DNA of 64,000 nt from Akkermansiaceae bacterium (GTDB lineage: Bacteria > Verrucomicrobiota > Verrucomicrobiia > Verrucomicrobiales > Akkermansiaceae), in the NCBI GenBank assembly GCA_013041925.1, contig JABDRB010000006.1, forward strand, positions 1 to 64,000, given 5' to 3'. The translations under genes and the position numbers were made by a program. Below, piece by piece: positions 1-8,616 of this stretch. How positions within the stretch are numbered: the stretch's first letter is position 1; each line of letters starts with the position of its first letter. Below the pieces are notes generated by a model. That model did not search any database. It was not told the origin of the DNA and was given only the letters and a program-made list of their open reading frames with translations.

Positions 1-199
1 TGTGAACTTGGCTGTTTCCAGCTCTGTCCGCGGTCGACTTAGTGTCTCTTGCGTGCCCTCCGTTGGAGCGGCGGGCGGAACCTACTCGAAATCTCATTCA
101 GGTCAACACCTTTCGACATTAAATTTCGATCTTTTTCCAACCCCACCCGCAACCCCTTGATTTCCAAGGGGAAGCACGACGAAGTTTTTTGCATCAAAA

Positions 200-2041
200 T
201 CAATGAAGAGCCGGCGGAGGGGTTCCCTTTTCGTCATCTGGGTCATCTGGTAGACGAATCGACTCCACCATATCCTGAACTTCTTGTGGTGGTGGGGGGG
301 TAAATGCGCTTACGATGAAGGCAATGGCGAAATTGAGAAGCATACCGATGCAGCCGATGCCCTCGGGGGATATACCCAGGAAGTAATCTTCTACCCTACC
401 ACCGAGGAACTGAAAATAGACAATGTAGCCGAAGGTGAAGCTGATCCCGACGATCATCCCGGAGATAGCCCCCTCCCTGTTGACACGTTTGGAAAAGACG
501 CCCATGAGCAGGGTTGGGAAGAATGATGATGCCGCCATACCAAAGGCAAAGGCCACCGTTTTAGCAATGAATGTGGATGGCGGATTGATCCCAAAATAAG
601 CCGCCACACCCAGCGCGACAAAGGAGGCCATGCGTGCGTAGCGAACCTCCTCTTTATCTGACAGGTCGGGCTTGATGATTTTTTTCATCAAGTCATGGGA
701 GATAGAAGTGGAAAGAACCAGCAATAGGCCTGCGGCCGTTGATAGCGCGGCAGCGATACAACCCGCCATGAGAAGGGCGATCACCCATGGGGGGAGCCCT
801 GCCATATGCGGATTCGCCATCACCATGATGTCATTACCAAACCAGAGTTCGTTCGGGTTTGTCTTATCCGCCTTACTCACAAGTAAGCGCTCACCAGATT
901 GACCAATACGCTGTGACTCTGGTGCATTGTATTCGGGGTAAATCGGCTTCTTCCCTTGGAATGGCGAAAACGTCCCGGCGTCCGATTTCCCTGGGCCAAA
1001 GTATTGGATTTTCCCGTCTCCATTTTTATCAACCCATGCCATTTGACCCGTTTCCTCAAAGTCCTTGAACCAATCTGGAGCCTCCGAGTAACTCGTATTG
1101 TTGAGCTTCTCAATGAGATTGACACGAGAAAATGCCCCGATCGTTGGAGCGGTGAGATAGATCACTGCAATAAACAAGAGTGTCCAGCAAGCCGAACTTC
1201 GCACTGCGTGCACGTTTTTCACCGTAAAGAATCGCACAATCACGTGAGGCAGCCCAGCTGTGCCGCACATCAAGGCAACCGTGACACAAAACATGTTCAC
1301 CGTGGACATCTTTCCCGATGTATACTCGCTGAAACCCAGCTCCGTATTAATGTTATTCAGCTTGGTTAAAAACGGAACCACCTCTCCTTTCCCAGCGGTA
1401 AAATCACCGATCAAACCAAGTTGAGGAATGAAATTATTGGTTAAGGCAATGGCAATAAAAATGGCTGGGATCGTGTAGGCAAAGGCCATCACACAGTATT
1501 GTGCCACCTGAGTGTAGGTAATCCCCTTCATTCCGCCCATGCCGGCGTAAACAAAAACAATGGCAGCACCAATGACGACACCTGCGGGGATGCCGATACC
1601 AAACAACTGTGAGAAAACAACGCCCACCCCGCGCATTTGCCCCATGATATAGGTCATACAAATGAAGATGGCACAAAGAACGGCCACAGCCCGAGCTACC
1701 TTGGAGTAATACCGGTCACCCACGAAGTCCGGCACGGTTGCTTTGCCAAATTTACGCAGGAAAGGCACCATCAGGATGGTCAGAAGGACAAACCCACCGG
1801 TCCAGCCCATGAGAAAGCGTGATGCGTCATAGCCACTGATGGCAATCGTCCCCGCCATCGAGATGAAGGTGGCTGCGCTCATCCAGTCGGCCGCGGTGGC
1901 CATCCCATTCGCCACGGGTGACACCCCACCTCCTGCGGTGTAGTATTCCTTGGTCGAACCCGCCCGAGACCGCACCGCGATCACGATATAGAGAACGAAT
2001 GAAATCCCAATAAAGATGTAGTTCCAGTAATCTTGTTGCAT
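200..2041 (-). CDS. Sodium:solute symporter, VC_2705 / acetate-permease-like
   Basis: Inner-membrane Na+-coupled transporter of the SSS family, about 13 hydrophobic segments over 613 residues. The partner DUF4212 gene just upstream marks the VC_2705 subfamily, usually linked to small organic acids such as acetate; the actual substrate cannot be read from sequence. Residues about 308-410 form a hydrophilic insertion between membrane segments that contains an EF-hand-like loop, DKNGDGKI at 338-345, which could bind Ca2+. The C-terminal tail is polar with a proline run. The ATG at 2041 lies 6 nt after the DUF4212 stop, so the two genes are an operon. Family assignment is firm; substrate is open. 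Confidence 0.92.
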   Translation of the reverse strand: MQQDYWNYIFIGISFVLYIVIAVRSRAGSTKEYYTAGGGVSPVANGMATAADWMSAATFISMAGTIAISGYDASRFLMGWTGGFVLLTILMVPFLRKFGKATVPDFVGDRYYSKVARAVAVLCAIFICMTYIMGQMRGVGVVFSQLFGIGIPAGVVIGAAIVFVYAGMGGMKGITYTQVAQYCVMAFAYTIPAIFIAIALTNNFIPQLGLIGDFTAGKGEVVPFLTKLNNINTELGFSEYTSGKMSTVNMFCVTVALMCGTAGLPHVIVRFFTVKNVHAVRSSACWTLLFIAVIYLTAPTIGAFSRVNLIEKLNNTSYSEAPDWFKDFEETGQMAWVDKNGDGKIQYFGPGKSDAGTFSPFQGKKPIYPEYNAPESQRIGQSGERLLVSKADKTNPNELWFGNDIMVMANPHMAGLPPWVIALLMAGCIAAALSTAAGLLLVLSTSISHDLMKKIIKPDLSDKEEVRYARMASFVALGVAAYFGINPPSTFIAKTVAFAFGMAASSFFPTLLMGVFSKRVNREGAISGMIVGISFTFGYIVYFQFLGGRVEDYFLGISPEGIGCIGMLLNFAIAFIVSAFTPPPPQEVQDMVESIRLPDDPDDEKGTPPPALH

Positions 2042-2047
2042 AGCTAA

Positions 2048-2326
2048 TTATTTTTTAGATGTGAAACCCTCTTCCCCCTCGAGTCGATTCATCAGGATTT
2101 TGTAAACAAAGAGAAGAAGAACAAAACAGATAATCGACCCTTGCTGCGCCATCCAAAACCCGAAAGGAGCATTCCCGACAGGCGAAAAATTCTCATCTAA
2201 CCAATCACGAAAAAGGATCCCGGCTCCGAGGCTGACGGTGAACCACACGGCCAGAAGCACGGTGACGAGAATAATATTTTTGTGCCAGTATCTGGAACAA
2301 TGATCGGGTGATGGTTGATTAGTCAT
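2048..2326 (-). CDS. DUF4212 symporter small subunit
   Basis: A 92-residue membrane protein with two transmembrane segments. The pattern YWHKNI near the N-terminus, followed by a hydrophobic helix, a short loop (RDWLDENF) and a second helix beginning FGFWMAQQGS, is typical of DUF4212, the small partner encoded with VC_2705-type sodium/solute symporters. The ATG at 2326 was chosen because longer in-frame starts add about 38 residues without similarity to the family. It is the first gene of a two-gene operon with the symporter (6-nt gap). It probably helps assemble or regulate the symporter, but this is inferred from linkage. Confidence 0.85.
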   Translation of the reverse strand: MTNQPSPDHCSRYWHKNIILVTVLLAVWFTVSLGAGILFRDWLDENFSPVGNAPFGFWMAQQGSIICFVLLLFVYKILMNRLEGEEGFTSKK

Positions 2327-2459
2327 AGTCGAATGTAAAAGGTGGTTATAAGCACCGCATACCAGAATGCAACCCGAGAATTGAAAAACACCGAGCACGT
2401 TGCAGGTGCCAAACATGCCTTGAGTTGACAAATCCCCCAACCCATGTGATCAATCCGCC

Positions 2460-3008
2460 ATGCAAACCGAGATCATCACCAACCGTGAAGTCAACGCCGT
2501 ACAAATCCCCAGCGGCGACCCCTTTTTACTCCCTGCCGGCACTGCCGTGATTATCACCCAGACGCTGGGAGGATCCTACACCGTGGCCACGCAGTCGGGT
2601 CTTGCTCGCATTTCATCTGAAGACGCAGACGCGTTGGGCATCGACCCGCTTGCAGAAGCGTCCGCCCCTGCGGGCACCGACGATCTCCCTGATGACGCCA
2701 GCCTTGAAGATCGTGTCTGGAACCAGTTGAAGCAAGTGTTTGACCCTGAGATCCCCGTTGATATCGTCAACCTCGGCCTTGTTTATGACTGCTCTCTGGA
2801 GGAGGATGAGGGGAAAACCACCGCCAATATCAAAATGACCCTGACTGCCCCCGGCTGTGGCATGGGACCCGTGATTGCGGCTGACGCTCAGGCACGGATC
2901 ATGACACTCGGCGGCATCGATGACGCCCACGTCGACCTCGTCTGGGACCCCGCTTGGAATCAGGACATGATTTCCGAGGAGGGCAGGATGAAACTTGGGA
3001 TGGTTTAA
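2460..3008 (+). CDS. sufT: Fe-S cluster assembly protein SufT (DUF59/MIP18 family)
   Basis: Cytoplasmic accessory factor for iron-sulfur cluster maturation. The 182-residue length and two-part layout fit SufT: an N-terminal beta-rich segment (1-60) with the pattern PSGDPFLLPAGT, then a DUF59 domain (80-182) with DPEIPVDIVNLGLVYD and the conserved cysteine C133 in TAPGCGMGP. DUF59 proteins act in Fe-S delivery in bacteria and in the eukaryotic CIA pathway. No other suf gene is nearby, so it is transcribed alone, divergent from the symporter operon. ATG at 2460, with no clear Shine-Dalgarno sequence. Confidence 0.9.
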   Translation: MQTEIITNREVNAVQIPSGDPFLLPAGTAVIITQTLGGSYTVATQSGLARISSEDADALGIDPLAEASAPAGTDDLPDDASLEDRVWNQLKQVFDPEIPVDIVNLGLVYDCSLEEDEGKTTANIKMTLTAPGCGMGPVIAADAQARIMTLGGIDDAHVDLVWDPAWNQDMISEEGRMKLGMV

Positions 3009-3033
3009 CTCCAAAAAAGAGAGAGAGTTCGGG

Positions 3034-3837
3034 CTAATCCCATTCGATGGGATCGACTTGGTAGTAGAGGCTCAGCTGCTGGTAAACTTGCGGGTAGTGT
3101 TTTCGGAGCTGGGCGGGTTTTTCATAAAACGTCTCGGTCGCTACGGCAAAAAATTCAGCTGGGTTGGTGGCACCATAGGGATCGATCACCGTGCGCCGAC
3201 CTCGATCCAGCTTATGCTGAAAACGCTCGAAGGCCTTACCAAAAGCCATTGACCACTCGCGGTAGGAACCCTGGCCAGAGAGCTCTGGCACACCATCGGC
3301 CACGCCATCAACCTGATCCAATTGATGTGCAAACTCGTGCAAGGTCACATGGTGCCCATCCTCGTCGTTGCGACCGTTTGAGATCACGCTTTCCCAAGCA
3401 AGGATCACACTGCCCGAGTTCCAGCTTTCACCGAGGCGCACATCCTCGCCGCCGTGTTCATTTTTTGCCTTATAGGCAGATGGGTAAAGAAGGATACTGC
3501 GCAGCTTCCGGTAAAAGTCATGTTTGCGATTCACTAACAAAAGGCATGCCTGTGCAGAAATCACCCTCTGCATATGACCGGACACAAACTCAAGCCCGCC
3601 ACAAGCCTCGAATGACTTCTCCGCCATAAAAACGTGCATCAACCCCTCCAACTCGTCCCGAATACCTTCAGGCAAACGAGCGAAAAGTCGGAAGTCCTCA
3701 GCGAGTGCATGGCGTTGTTCCTCATTCAGACGAAGCGTCATCGAATGGCGACGCCGAGAGCGGGTAATCATCGTCTGAGCGACCAAGCCCAACGTGATCA
3801 ACACAACGACCGCGACAACAAGAACCATACCATTCAT
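3034..3837 (-). CDS. mtfA: MtfA-type zinc peptidase (M90)
   Basis: Zinc metallopeptidase of the MtfA/M90 family, 267 residues. The active-site motif HEFAHQLD lies at 167-174, with H167, H171 and E168 as predicted zinc ligands and general base, and a downstream FAVATE segment supplying a further conserved Glu as in E. coli MtfA. Unlike the E. coli protein, it has an N-terminal transmembrane helix (about 4-22) and so is probably membrane-anchored. In E. coli MtfA interacts with the glucose-PTS repressor Mlc; that link is not evident here. Its start overlaps the hisA stop by 4 nt, indicating translational coupling. Confidence 0.88.
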   Translation of the reverse strand: MNGMVLVVAVVVLITLGLVAQTMITRSRRRHSMTLRLNEEQRHALAEDFRLFARLPEGIRDELEGLMHVFMAEKSFEACGGLEFVSGHMQRVISAQACLLLVNRKHDFYRKLRSILLYPSAYKAKNEHGGEDVRLGESWNSGSVILAWESVISNGRNDEDGHHVTLHEFAHQLDQVDGVADGVPELSGQGSYREWSMAFGKAFERFQHKLDRGRRTVIDPYGATNPAEFFAVATETFYEKPAQLRKHYPQVYQQLSLYYQVDPIEWD

Positions 3838-4604
3838 ACCGAACTAGAATTCCAAGCTAACAGATCATCGTAAGCCACCCCCTTTCCTCCAAAAATATCA
3901 AGTGCGCTACCCACCGTGACATCCACGTTACCGCCACTGCGTTCATTCACCAATCGCAAGTCATCCATCTCGGCGACACCTCCCGCGTAGGTCATTGGCA
4001 CACCAGCCCACGACCCCAACAACTCAACCAATTCAACATCAACCCCCTGACAGAGGCCTTCCACATCAGCTGCGTGGACGAGATACTCCGCACACCACTC
4101 TGCCAGAGCATCCAAGGTGGCGTGTGTAACATCAACGCGGGTGAGTGTCTGCCAACGGTTCATCGCTACAGACCACCCCGCTTCGGTGCGGCGACAACTC
4201 AGGTCGACCACGATATTTTCACGTCCAATCTCGGACGCGAGTTCACGGAGGCGATCCTCACGAAACCCACCATCAGCGTCAAAAAGCCACGAGGTGACAA
4301 TCACCTGAGATGCCCCAGCTTCCAACCACTCTGCGGCATTGTGGATACTAACGCCGCCCCCCAGCTGCATACCACCGGGCCATGCTGAGAGCGCAGCGCG
4401 GGCGGCCTCGGTATTGCCAGCCCCAAGCTGGATAACGTGCCCGCCTGTCAACGTCGACTTCCGGTAGAGTTCAGCATACCACGCGGGTGATTGGTCAGAG
4501 ACAAAGTTTTCCTTGGGTCCGGCACCGGAATCCCGCAGGGTGCCGCCGACAATTTGTTTGACCTGGCCGTGGTGGAGATCGATGCAGGGGCGAAATTGAG
4601 TCAT
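3834..4604 (-). CDS. hisA: Eukaryotic-type HisA isomerase (histidine biosynthesis)
   Basis: Phosphoribosylformimino-5-aminoimidazole carboxamide ribotide isomerase, a (beta/alpha)8-barrel enzyme and the fourth step of histidine synthesis. The N-terminus RPCIDLHHGQVKQIVGGTL, the segments GGHVIQLG and LGGGV, and the C-terminal phosphate-binding VTVGSALDIFGG match the eukaryotic/plant HisA subfamily rather than the usual bacterial type. Length 256 is normal. It sits in a minus-strand run aat-hisA-mtfA, overlapping mtfA by 4 nt, with no other his gene in view. The catalytic role is confident; the subfamily call rests on recognised sequence style. Confidence 0.9.
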   Translation of the reverse strand: MTQFRPCIDLHHGQVKQIVGGTLRDSGAGPKENFVSDQSPAWYAELYRKSTLTGGHVIQLGAGNTEAARAALSAWPGGMQLGGGVSIHNAAEWLEAGASQVIVTSWLFDADGGFREDRLRELASEIGRENIVVDLSCRRTEAGWSVAMNRWQTLTRVDVTHATLDALAEWCAEYLVHAADVEGLCQGVDVELVELLGSWAGVPMTYAGGVAEMDDLRLVNERSGGNVDVTVGSALDIFGGKGVAYDDLLAWNSSSV

Positions 4605-4646
4605 GATGGTAAATAAAATAATGGGCTAGCGTGCGGAACTCATCTA

Positions 4647-5261
4647 CTAACCCGCCTTATCGTCTTCTGCAAGCGCCTCTGCAAGCAACTTCAAATACTC
4701 TACGCGTGGAACCTCGATCCCGCCGAACTGACGCAAGTGGTCCGTCATCCACTGCGTATCGAGTAGGGTATAGCGGTTCAAGCGCAGCCACTCAACAAGA
4801 TAGACCAGCGCGATCTTACTGGCATCCGATTCGCGCGAGAACATACTTTCGCCAAAAAACGCCCCACCGATCGCGACCCCATACAGGCCACCTTGCAGGC
4901 CCACGTCGTCCCAGCATTCAAAAGAAAAGGCAAACCCCATCCGGTGAAGCTCGCAATAGCTGTCGACGATAACGGGATCGATCCATGTTTCTTCTCGCTC
5001 GCCACAGGCATCGATCACCTCGCGAAAGGCGGTGTTCATACTCACCCTATAAAGGGATTTTTTCAGGCGTTTCCTGAGTCCGTGGGGAATATGAAATCGA
5101 TCATCCAGCGGAATAATCCCACGCATCTGAGGGGAATACCAACTGATCTCATCATTCTCGGCCATGGGGAAGACACCTTCCGTGTAGGCTCCGAGTAATA
5201 TGTGAGGAGGGATACGCTCCATGAGTCGATCGGGTAGACTTTCGCGGAAAAAGCGGGCCAT
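4647..5261 (-). CDS. aat: Leucyl/phenylalanyl-tRNA--protein transferase
   Basis: Transfers Leu or Phe from aminoacyl-tRNA to N-terminal Arg or Lys of proteins, creating N-degrons for ClpS/ClpAP. At 204 residues it has the family landmarks: LGAYTEGVFPMA near the N-terminus, ISWYSPQMRGIIPLDD, the central GGLYGVAIGGAFFGESMFS, and DTQWMTDHLRQFGG near the C-terminus. The ATG at 5261 gives the expected short leader region. It is followed 42 nt later by hisA on the same strand. No unusual feature was found. Confidence 0.93.
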   Translation of the reverse strand: MARFFRESLPDRLMERIPPHILLGAYTEGVFPMAENDEISWYSPQMRGIIPLDDRFHIPHGLRKRLKKSLYRVSMNTAFREVIDACGEREETWIDPVIVDSYCELHRMGFAFSFECWDDVGLQGGLYGVAIGGAFFGESMFSRESDASKIALVYLVEWLRLNRYTLLDTQWMTDHLRQFGGIEVPRVEYLKLLAEALAEDDKAG

Positions 5262-5329
5262 CCATAACCCAGCAAGACTTACAAAGCCGACGGGGTCATG
5301 AAGTTAGGCTGATCACAGGCTACGTCACA

Positions 5330-6100
5330 TTACTTACGCCCGATCCCTACAACGGTGTCTATGGGCACCGTCACCTTCTGAACACCCACCCAAAGATCCA
5401 TTTCAATCTTGAGAACCTTGGATTTCTTTTTGAGTGCATAAGATTTGGTCACGGTATATTTTTTAAACATCCCCATCGAGCTTGAACCATTTCCAGAAGA
5501 CTTGATCTCCTTGCCTGCCTCGTCATAGAAACGCACAGCCGCAAGTTCTGGGACTTTTCTCTGCCACTTCAACGTGAGGGCGAGTGGATCATCTCCCCAT
5601 TTCGGCTTGCCGATGGAATCAATTTCGAATTGAAAATCATCGCTGAGGCTCACTTTATCCCCTTTTTTAAACTCGCGAGATTGGCTTGCCTTGGTCTCTG
5701 TTTTCGTCGCCATGATCAGCTTTATTTCACCTGTCAGCTTCAATTGCCGAGCATCGGCGGCGGGAAGCTTTTCAGACGACACCTCGACGCGCATCACCTT
5801 GCCGTCTTTGCTTATTTTATTCCACATGCCGAATTTGCCACCTAGGTCGTTGGTTCCATCAGAGATCGCCAGCTTTGATTCCTCCTGATCAAAGTCGATG
5901 ATGCCCTTATCGTCAGTAAACAAAGCGAGACTCATGTAGGCGCCCTCTTTGGAATTGTAGGTTTGGAAACCGTCGAATTCTTTTTGCAGTGCTTTCCATA
6001 CAATTTTCATGCCAACAGGCTCAACGGTGACATCCGCTGAACAGGTTCCAGAACATGCAACGGCGCAGGAAAAAATCATGGTCCAAAGTCTCTTTTTCAT
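5330..6100 (-). CDS. Secreted hypothetical protein
   Basis: No family recognised. From the ATG at 6100 it is 256 residues with a signal peptide (MKKRLW, then a hydrophobic stretch ending near CSA), so it is likely periplasmic. The mature part is beta-rich and lysine-rich. The layout 'property of mineral/label plus difference terms' seen in several Verrucomicrobiota proteins (KKYTVTKSYALKKKSKVLKIEMDLW) suggests a beta-sandwich, but I cannot assign a function. An upstream in-frame TTG at 6136 would add 12 residues in front of the signal peptide and was rejected. It is divergent from rplI. Confidence 0.7.
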   Translation of the reverse strand: MKKRLWTMIFSCAVACSGTCSADVTVEPVGMKIVWKALQKEFDGFQTYNSKEGAYMSLALFTDDKGIIDFDQEESKLAISDGTNDLGGKFGMWNKISKDGKVMRVEVSSEKLPAADARQLKLTGEIKLIMATKTETKASQSREFKKGDKVSLSDDFQFEIDSIGKPKWGDDPLALTLKWQRKVPELAAVRFYDEAGKEIKSSGNGSSSMGMFKKYTVTKSYALKKKSKVLKIEMDLWVGVQKVTVPIDTVVGIGRK

Positions 6101-6174
6101 AGCAATCAGCCTAATCAGACCCCTTATTTCAGGCAATCCTTAAATGCGTATGGTAAAACTATGGGAAATCCTGC

Positions 6175-6203
6175 TTGACTCGCCGCCTCTACGACACTAT
6201 CTC
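6175..6203 (+). promoter_or_regulatory. Probable promoter of rplI
   Basis: TTGACT (6175-6180), a 17-bp spacer and TATCTC (6198-6203) lie 34 nt upstream of the rplI ATG. This is a reasonable sigma-70-type match by eye. It would give rplI its own transcript. Confidence 0.4.
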
Positions 6204-6236
6204 CTGCCCCCCGCATTAAACGTAATCCTTTTTCCC

Positions 6237-6716
6237 ATGGCCACTACAGAAGTTATTCTCCGCGAAAAAATCACCAATCTCGGTGCCGAAGCAGACGTTG
6301 TCACCGTTAAGGCTGGCTTCGCACGCAATTTCCTCATCCCTCAAGGCAAAGCCTACGAGGCCAACAAAGCGAACCTCAAGCACCTTGAATCCCTCAATGC
6401 CCAGCGTGTCAAGCGTGAGGCTGAAGAGAGCCAAGCAGCTCAGGACACCGCCGCCAAGATCAAGAAACTCAAGCTTGAGTTCACCCTTGAATCAGGTCAA
6501 GGAGGCAAGGCCTTTGGTTCCATCACGACCATCGACATCCACAAGGAGCTCTCCGAGAAGGGTGTTGAGATCGACCGTCATGCCATCCAACTTGACTCCC
6601 CCATCAAGACCTCTGGCAAGCAAGATATCAGCATCAAGCTTCATGCCGATGTAACTGCCTCGCTTAAGATCAACGTCAAGGTTGCAGGCGACGACGATGC
6701 AGCCAAGGCGGAGTAA
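6237..6716 (+). CDS. rplI: 50S ribosomal protein bL9
   Basis: Large-subunit ribosomal protein L9, 159 residues. The N-terminal domain begins TEVILREKITNLGAEADVVTVKAGFARNFL with the signature G-x2-V-x2-V-x4-G-x-A-R-N-[FY]-L-I-P-x-G, followed by the long connecting helix rich in K/E/A (about 45-80) and the C-terminal RNA-binding domain beginning LEFTLESGQGGKAFGSIT. The ATG at 6237 is preferred over upstream codons because MATTEV matches the family start. It stands alone between its own promoter and terminator, away from rpsF, ssb and rpsR, with which it is clustered in many bacteria. Confidence 0.97.
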   Translation: MATTEVILREKITNLGAEADVVTVKAGFARNFLIPQGKAYEANKANLKHLESLNAQRVKREAEESQAAQDTAAKIKKLKLEFTLESGQGGKAFGSITTIDIHKELSEKGVEIDRHAIQLDSPIKTSGKQDISIKLHADVTASLKINVKVAGDDDAAKAE

Positions 6717-6741
6717 GCCCGACCAACCCAACCTTTTCCAA

Positions 6742-6777
6742 ACCCTTTTCCGTTTTACGGGAAAGGGTCTTTTTTTT
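6742..6777 (+). terminator. Rho-independent terminator after rplI
   Basis: A 10-bp stem (6742-6751 with 6759-6768, one G-U pair) and 7-nt loop are followed by a run of eight T. It sits 26 nt after the rplI stop and separates it from the convergent hydrolase gene. Confidence 0.85.
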
Positions 6778-6798
6778 GCCGTCCAGTCGGAGCTCCCA

Positions 6799-7665
6799 TC
6801 AACAGTGACCGTCGAGCCAATCATTTAACACCATGAACAACCTCTCGCTGCCATCACCGCGGAATGGCTCATGAAGAACATCTTCAAGCTCATGGTATTG
6901 CTTATCATTGCTCGGCAAACGTTCAAAAACGCCCCGAGCGAGTTCGGGCAAACAAATAGGATCCTCCGCCCCTTGAGTATAGAGCAACGGAACATCTTGC
7001 GGAATTTGTCCTAATGAATGCCCCACAAGTTTTTCAAAATCCAACAATGCAGTCCCCCAACCCATCGAGACACGGTCATGCCAGAGCTGGTGTTTCGGCT
7101 CGACTTCAGGGGGGGATTTTTTCTCAGTAACCGATTCGACTTGGCACATTTGTGCGGTCACTCCTGTCGAAACGGTAAGCGAGGGAAAGATGCGGGCCAG
7201 CCATCGAATCAGCATGAGGTAAACAGGCGACCGGCGATGCCCCGGCCTCACCAACGGCGAGGAAAGCCAAACAAAATTGGGTATTGGCCACTCCCCCATG
7301 CCCGACTGGACAAGGTGCCGAGCCGCTAACAGCCCCCCCATTGAATGCCCCATAATACCATAGGGCATCCCCTCCATCACAGCCATCGACGACAATGTAT
7401 CATGGATGACCGCATCGAGTAATTCAGTATCTCCGCAGTGCCCACGTCGGCCAGGGCTAAGTCCATGACCAGGAAGATCGGTCACAACGCAGCGGATACC
7501 TCGGTCAGTGAAAGGCCCAAGCACCTCGATGTAACGCTCTGCATAGTCACCCTGCCCGTGGTAAAACATGGCGACTGCCTTCACAGGAACGGTTTCCTCA
7601 GGATGCATTACCAAGCGATGAAGCCGATGCCCTTCGATCCTGACGCGTTGAGATTCCGTAATCAT
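6799..7665 (-). CDS. Alpha/beta hydrolase, monoacylglycerol-lipase-like
   Basis: Serine hydrolase of the Hydrolase_4 (serine aminopeptidase S33-like) group, 288 residues. The oxyanion strand YHGQGDYAERY (35-45), the DLPGHGLSPGRRG segment and the nucleophile elbow GHSMGG with S108 are characteristic of monoacylglycerol lipase and lysophospholipase homologues. The catalytic Asp is probably in QGAEDPI and the His near the C-terminus in LHEPF. No signal peptide, so it is cytoplasmic. Its start overlaps the stop of the transglutaminase-like gene by 4 nt, so the two are co-translated. Substrate is unknown. Confidence 0.85.
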   Translation of the reverse strand: MITESQRVRIEGHRLHRLVMHPEETVPVKAVAMFYHGQGDYAERYIEVLGPFTDRGIRCVVTDLPGHGLSPGRRGHCGDTELLDAVIHDTLSSMAVMEGMPYGIMGHSMGGLLAARHLVQSGMGEWPIPNFVWLSSPLVRPGHRRSPVYLMLIRWLARIFPSLTVSTGVTAQMCQVESVTEKKSPPEVEPKHQLWHDRVSMGWGTALLDFEKLVGHSLGQIPQDVPLLYTQGAEDPICLPELARGVFERLPSNDKQYHELEDVLHEPFRGDGSERLFMVLNDWLDGHC

Positions 7666-8504
7666 CCCAGTTGTAAGGTGGTTGCTAGCTCCTTAAAGAG
7701 CGCTGCGTCTTCAGCTCGATTTTCAGCCGCCAGACTACGCTGAATTTCCGTAACACAGCCCAGGAGAACCACCCCGAGGTGACTTGATGCGTAGACGGAG
7801 GCCCGTGCCCTTTCTGAAATTTCGGGGTGGGCATCAAGCAAGGCATCGACGTCGAAACACCGCCCACCATGAAAACAATCAACCAATTGCACCCTGCCAT
7901 CAACCTGAATGCGTGCGAGGAAATGGCCTGGGTAATTACAGCCATCAACTTGAGCTCCTAGCCTACGGCCCATCAACATCAATAAGCAGCCTAGGCTCGT
8001 AGGGTTTCCTCTGTGCGTATCCATCACGCGGCAGAGATCGTAATGTTGACTGGCATCGGCACTCTTTCGGGCGCCCTTAAATGGCCCGCGAACAAACATC
8101 CAGCGCCGTAAATCGTTTGCGGTGGGACAGACGTCACCTTCCCGGATTTCATCCGCCAGCAGGTCCAGACGATCGGGAAGCGATGGCCGCAGAGTGATCC
8201 CATCATGTAGAAAATCGGATATTTGACGTAGGATGTTTTCGAAGCTTTCCCAATCGTCCTCGAGTGCCATAGCCCCCCCAGATGGAATCAACCACTCGTC
8301 ACGCAAGGTTTCTCTCCGTCCCGGTGCCAGCAGCTTGGATAGGCGTTGTTTACTTGGTAGATTGATATCGACCCCCAAGGCGGCAAGGTCATGACTAATG
8401 TCACCGCCAAACTTGGAGATCTGCGCACGCACCACGGGGCGCACGGCAGGATCCTGATCATCAAGAAGACGAATCAAGTAAGGAAGGTCGCTCACCGTGG
8501 CCAT
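7662..8504 (-). CDS. SirB1-type transglutaminase-like protein
   Basis: 280 residues matching the SirB1/Transglut_core2 group. The hallmark segment is HRGNPTSLGCLLMLMGRRLG, followed by YPGHFLARIQVDGRVQLVDCFHGG, which corresponds to the usual NFPGHFLLR...DPFxGG. In place of the family's typical Asp before the second motif it has DCFHGG. SirB1 proteins are widespread, cytoplasmic and mostly uncharacterised; some carry TPR repeats, absent here. The N-terminus resembles a HEAT-like helix (PYLIRLLDDQDPAVRPVV). It overlaps the downstream hydrolase by 4 nt. Confidence 0.8.
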   Translation of the reverse strand: MATVSDLPYLIRLLDDQDPAVRPVVRAQISKFGGDISHDLAALGVDINLPSKQRLSKLLAPGRRETLRDEWLIPSGGAMALEDDWESFENILRQISDFLHDGITLRPSLPDRLDLLADEIREGDVCPTANDLRRWMFVRGPFKGARKSADASQHYDLCRVMDTHRGNPTSLGCLLMLMGRRLGAQVDGCNYPGHFLARIQVDGRVQLVDCFHGGRCFDVDALLDAHPEISERARASVYASSHLGVVLLGCVTEIQRSLAAENRAEDAALFKELATTLQLG

Positions 8505-8616
8505 AGACCATCATTAACCACATCCCATCTAAGAGCAAATACCAATCGCTTCAAAAAAGCAGCTCGCAACGCCTCAATACGCCGATTGACGTGATGCGTC
8601 ATGGCTCACAGGGCAG

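Noticed and set aside
1-199. Hairpin CCCCTTG/CAAGGGG at 153-171
   Set aside because: A perfect 7-bp stem with 5-nt loop after the symporter, but no T-run on either side; not listed as terminator.
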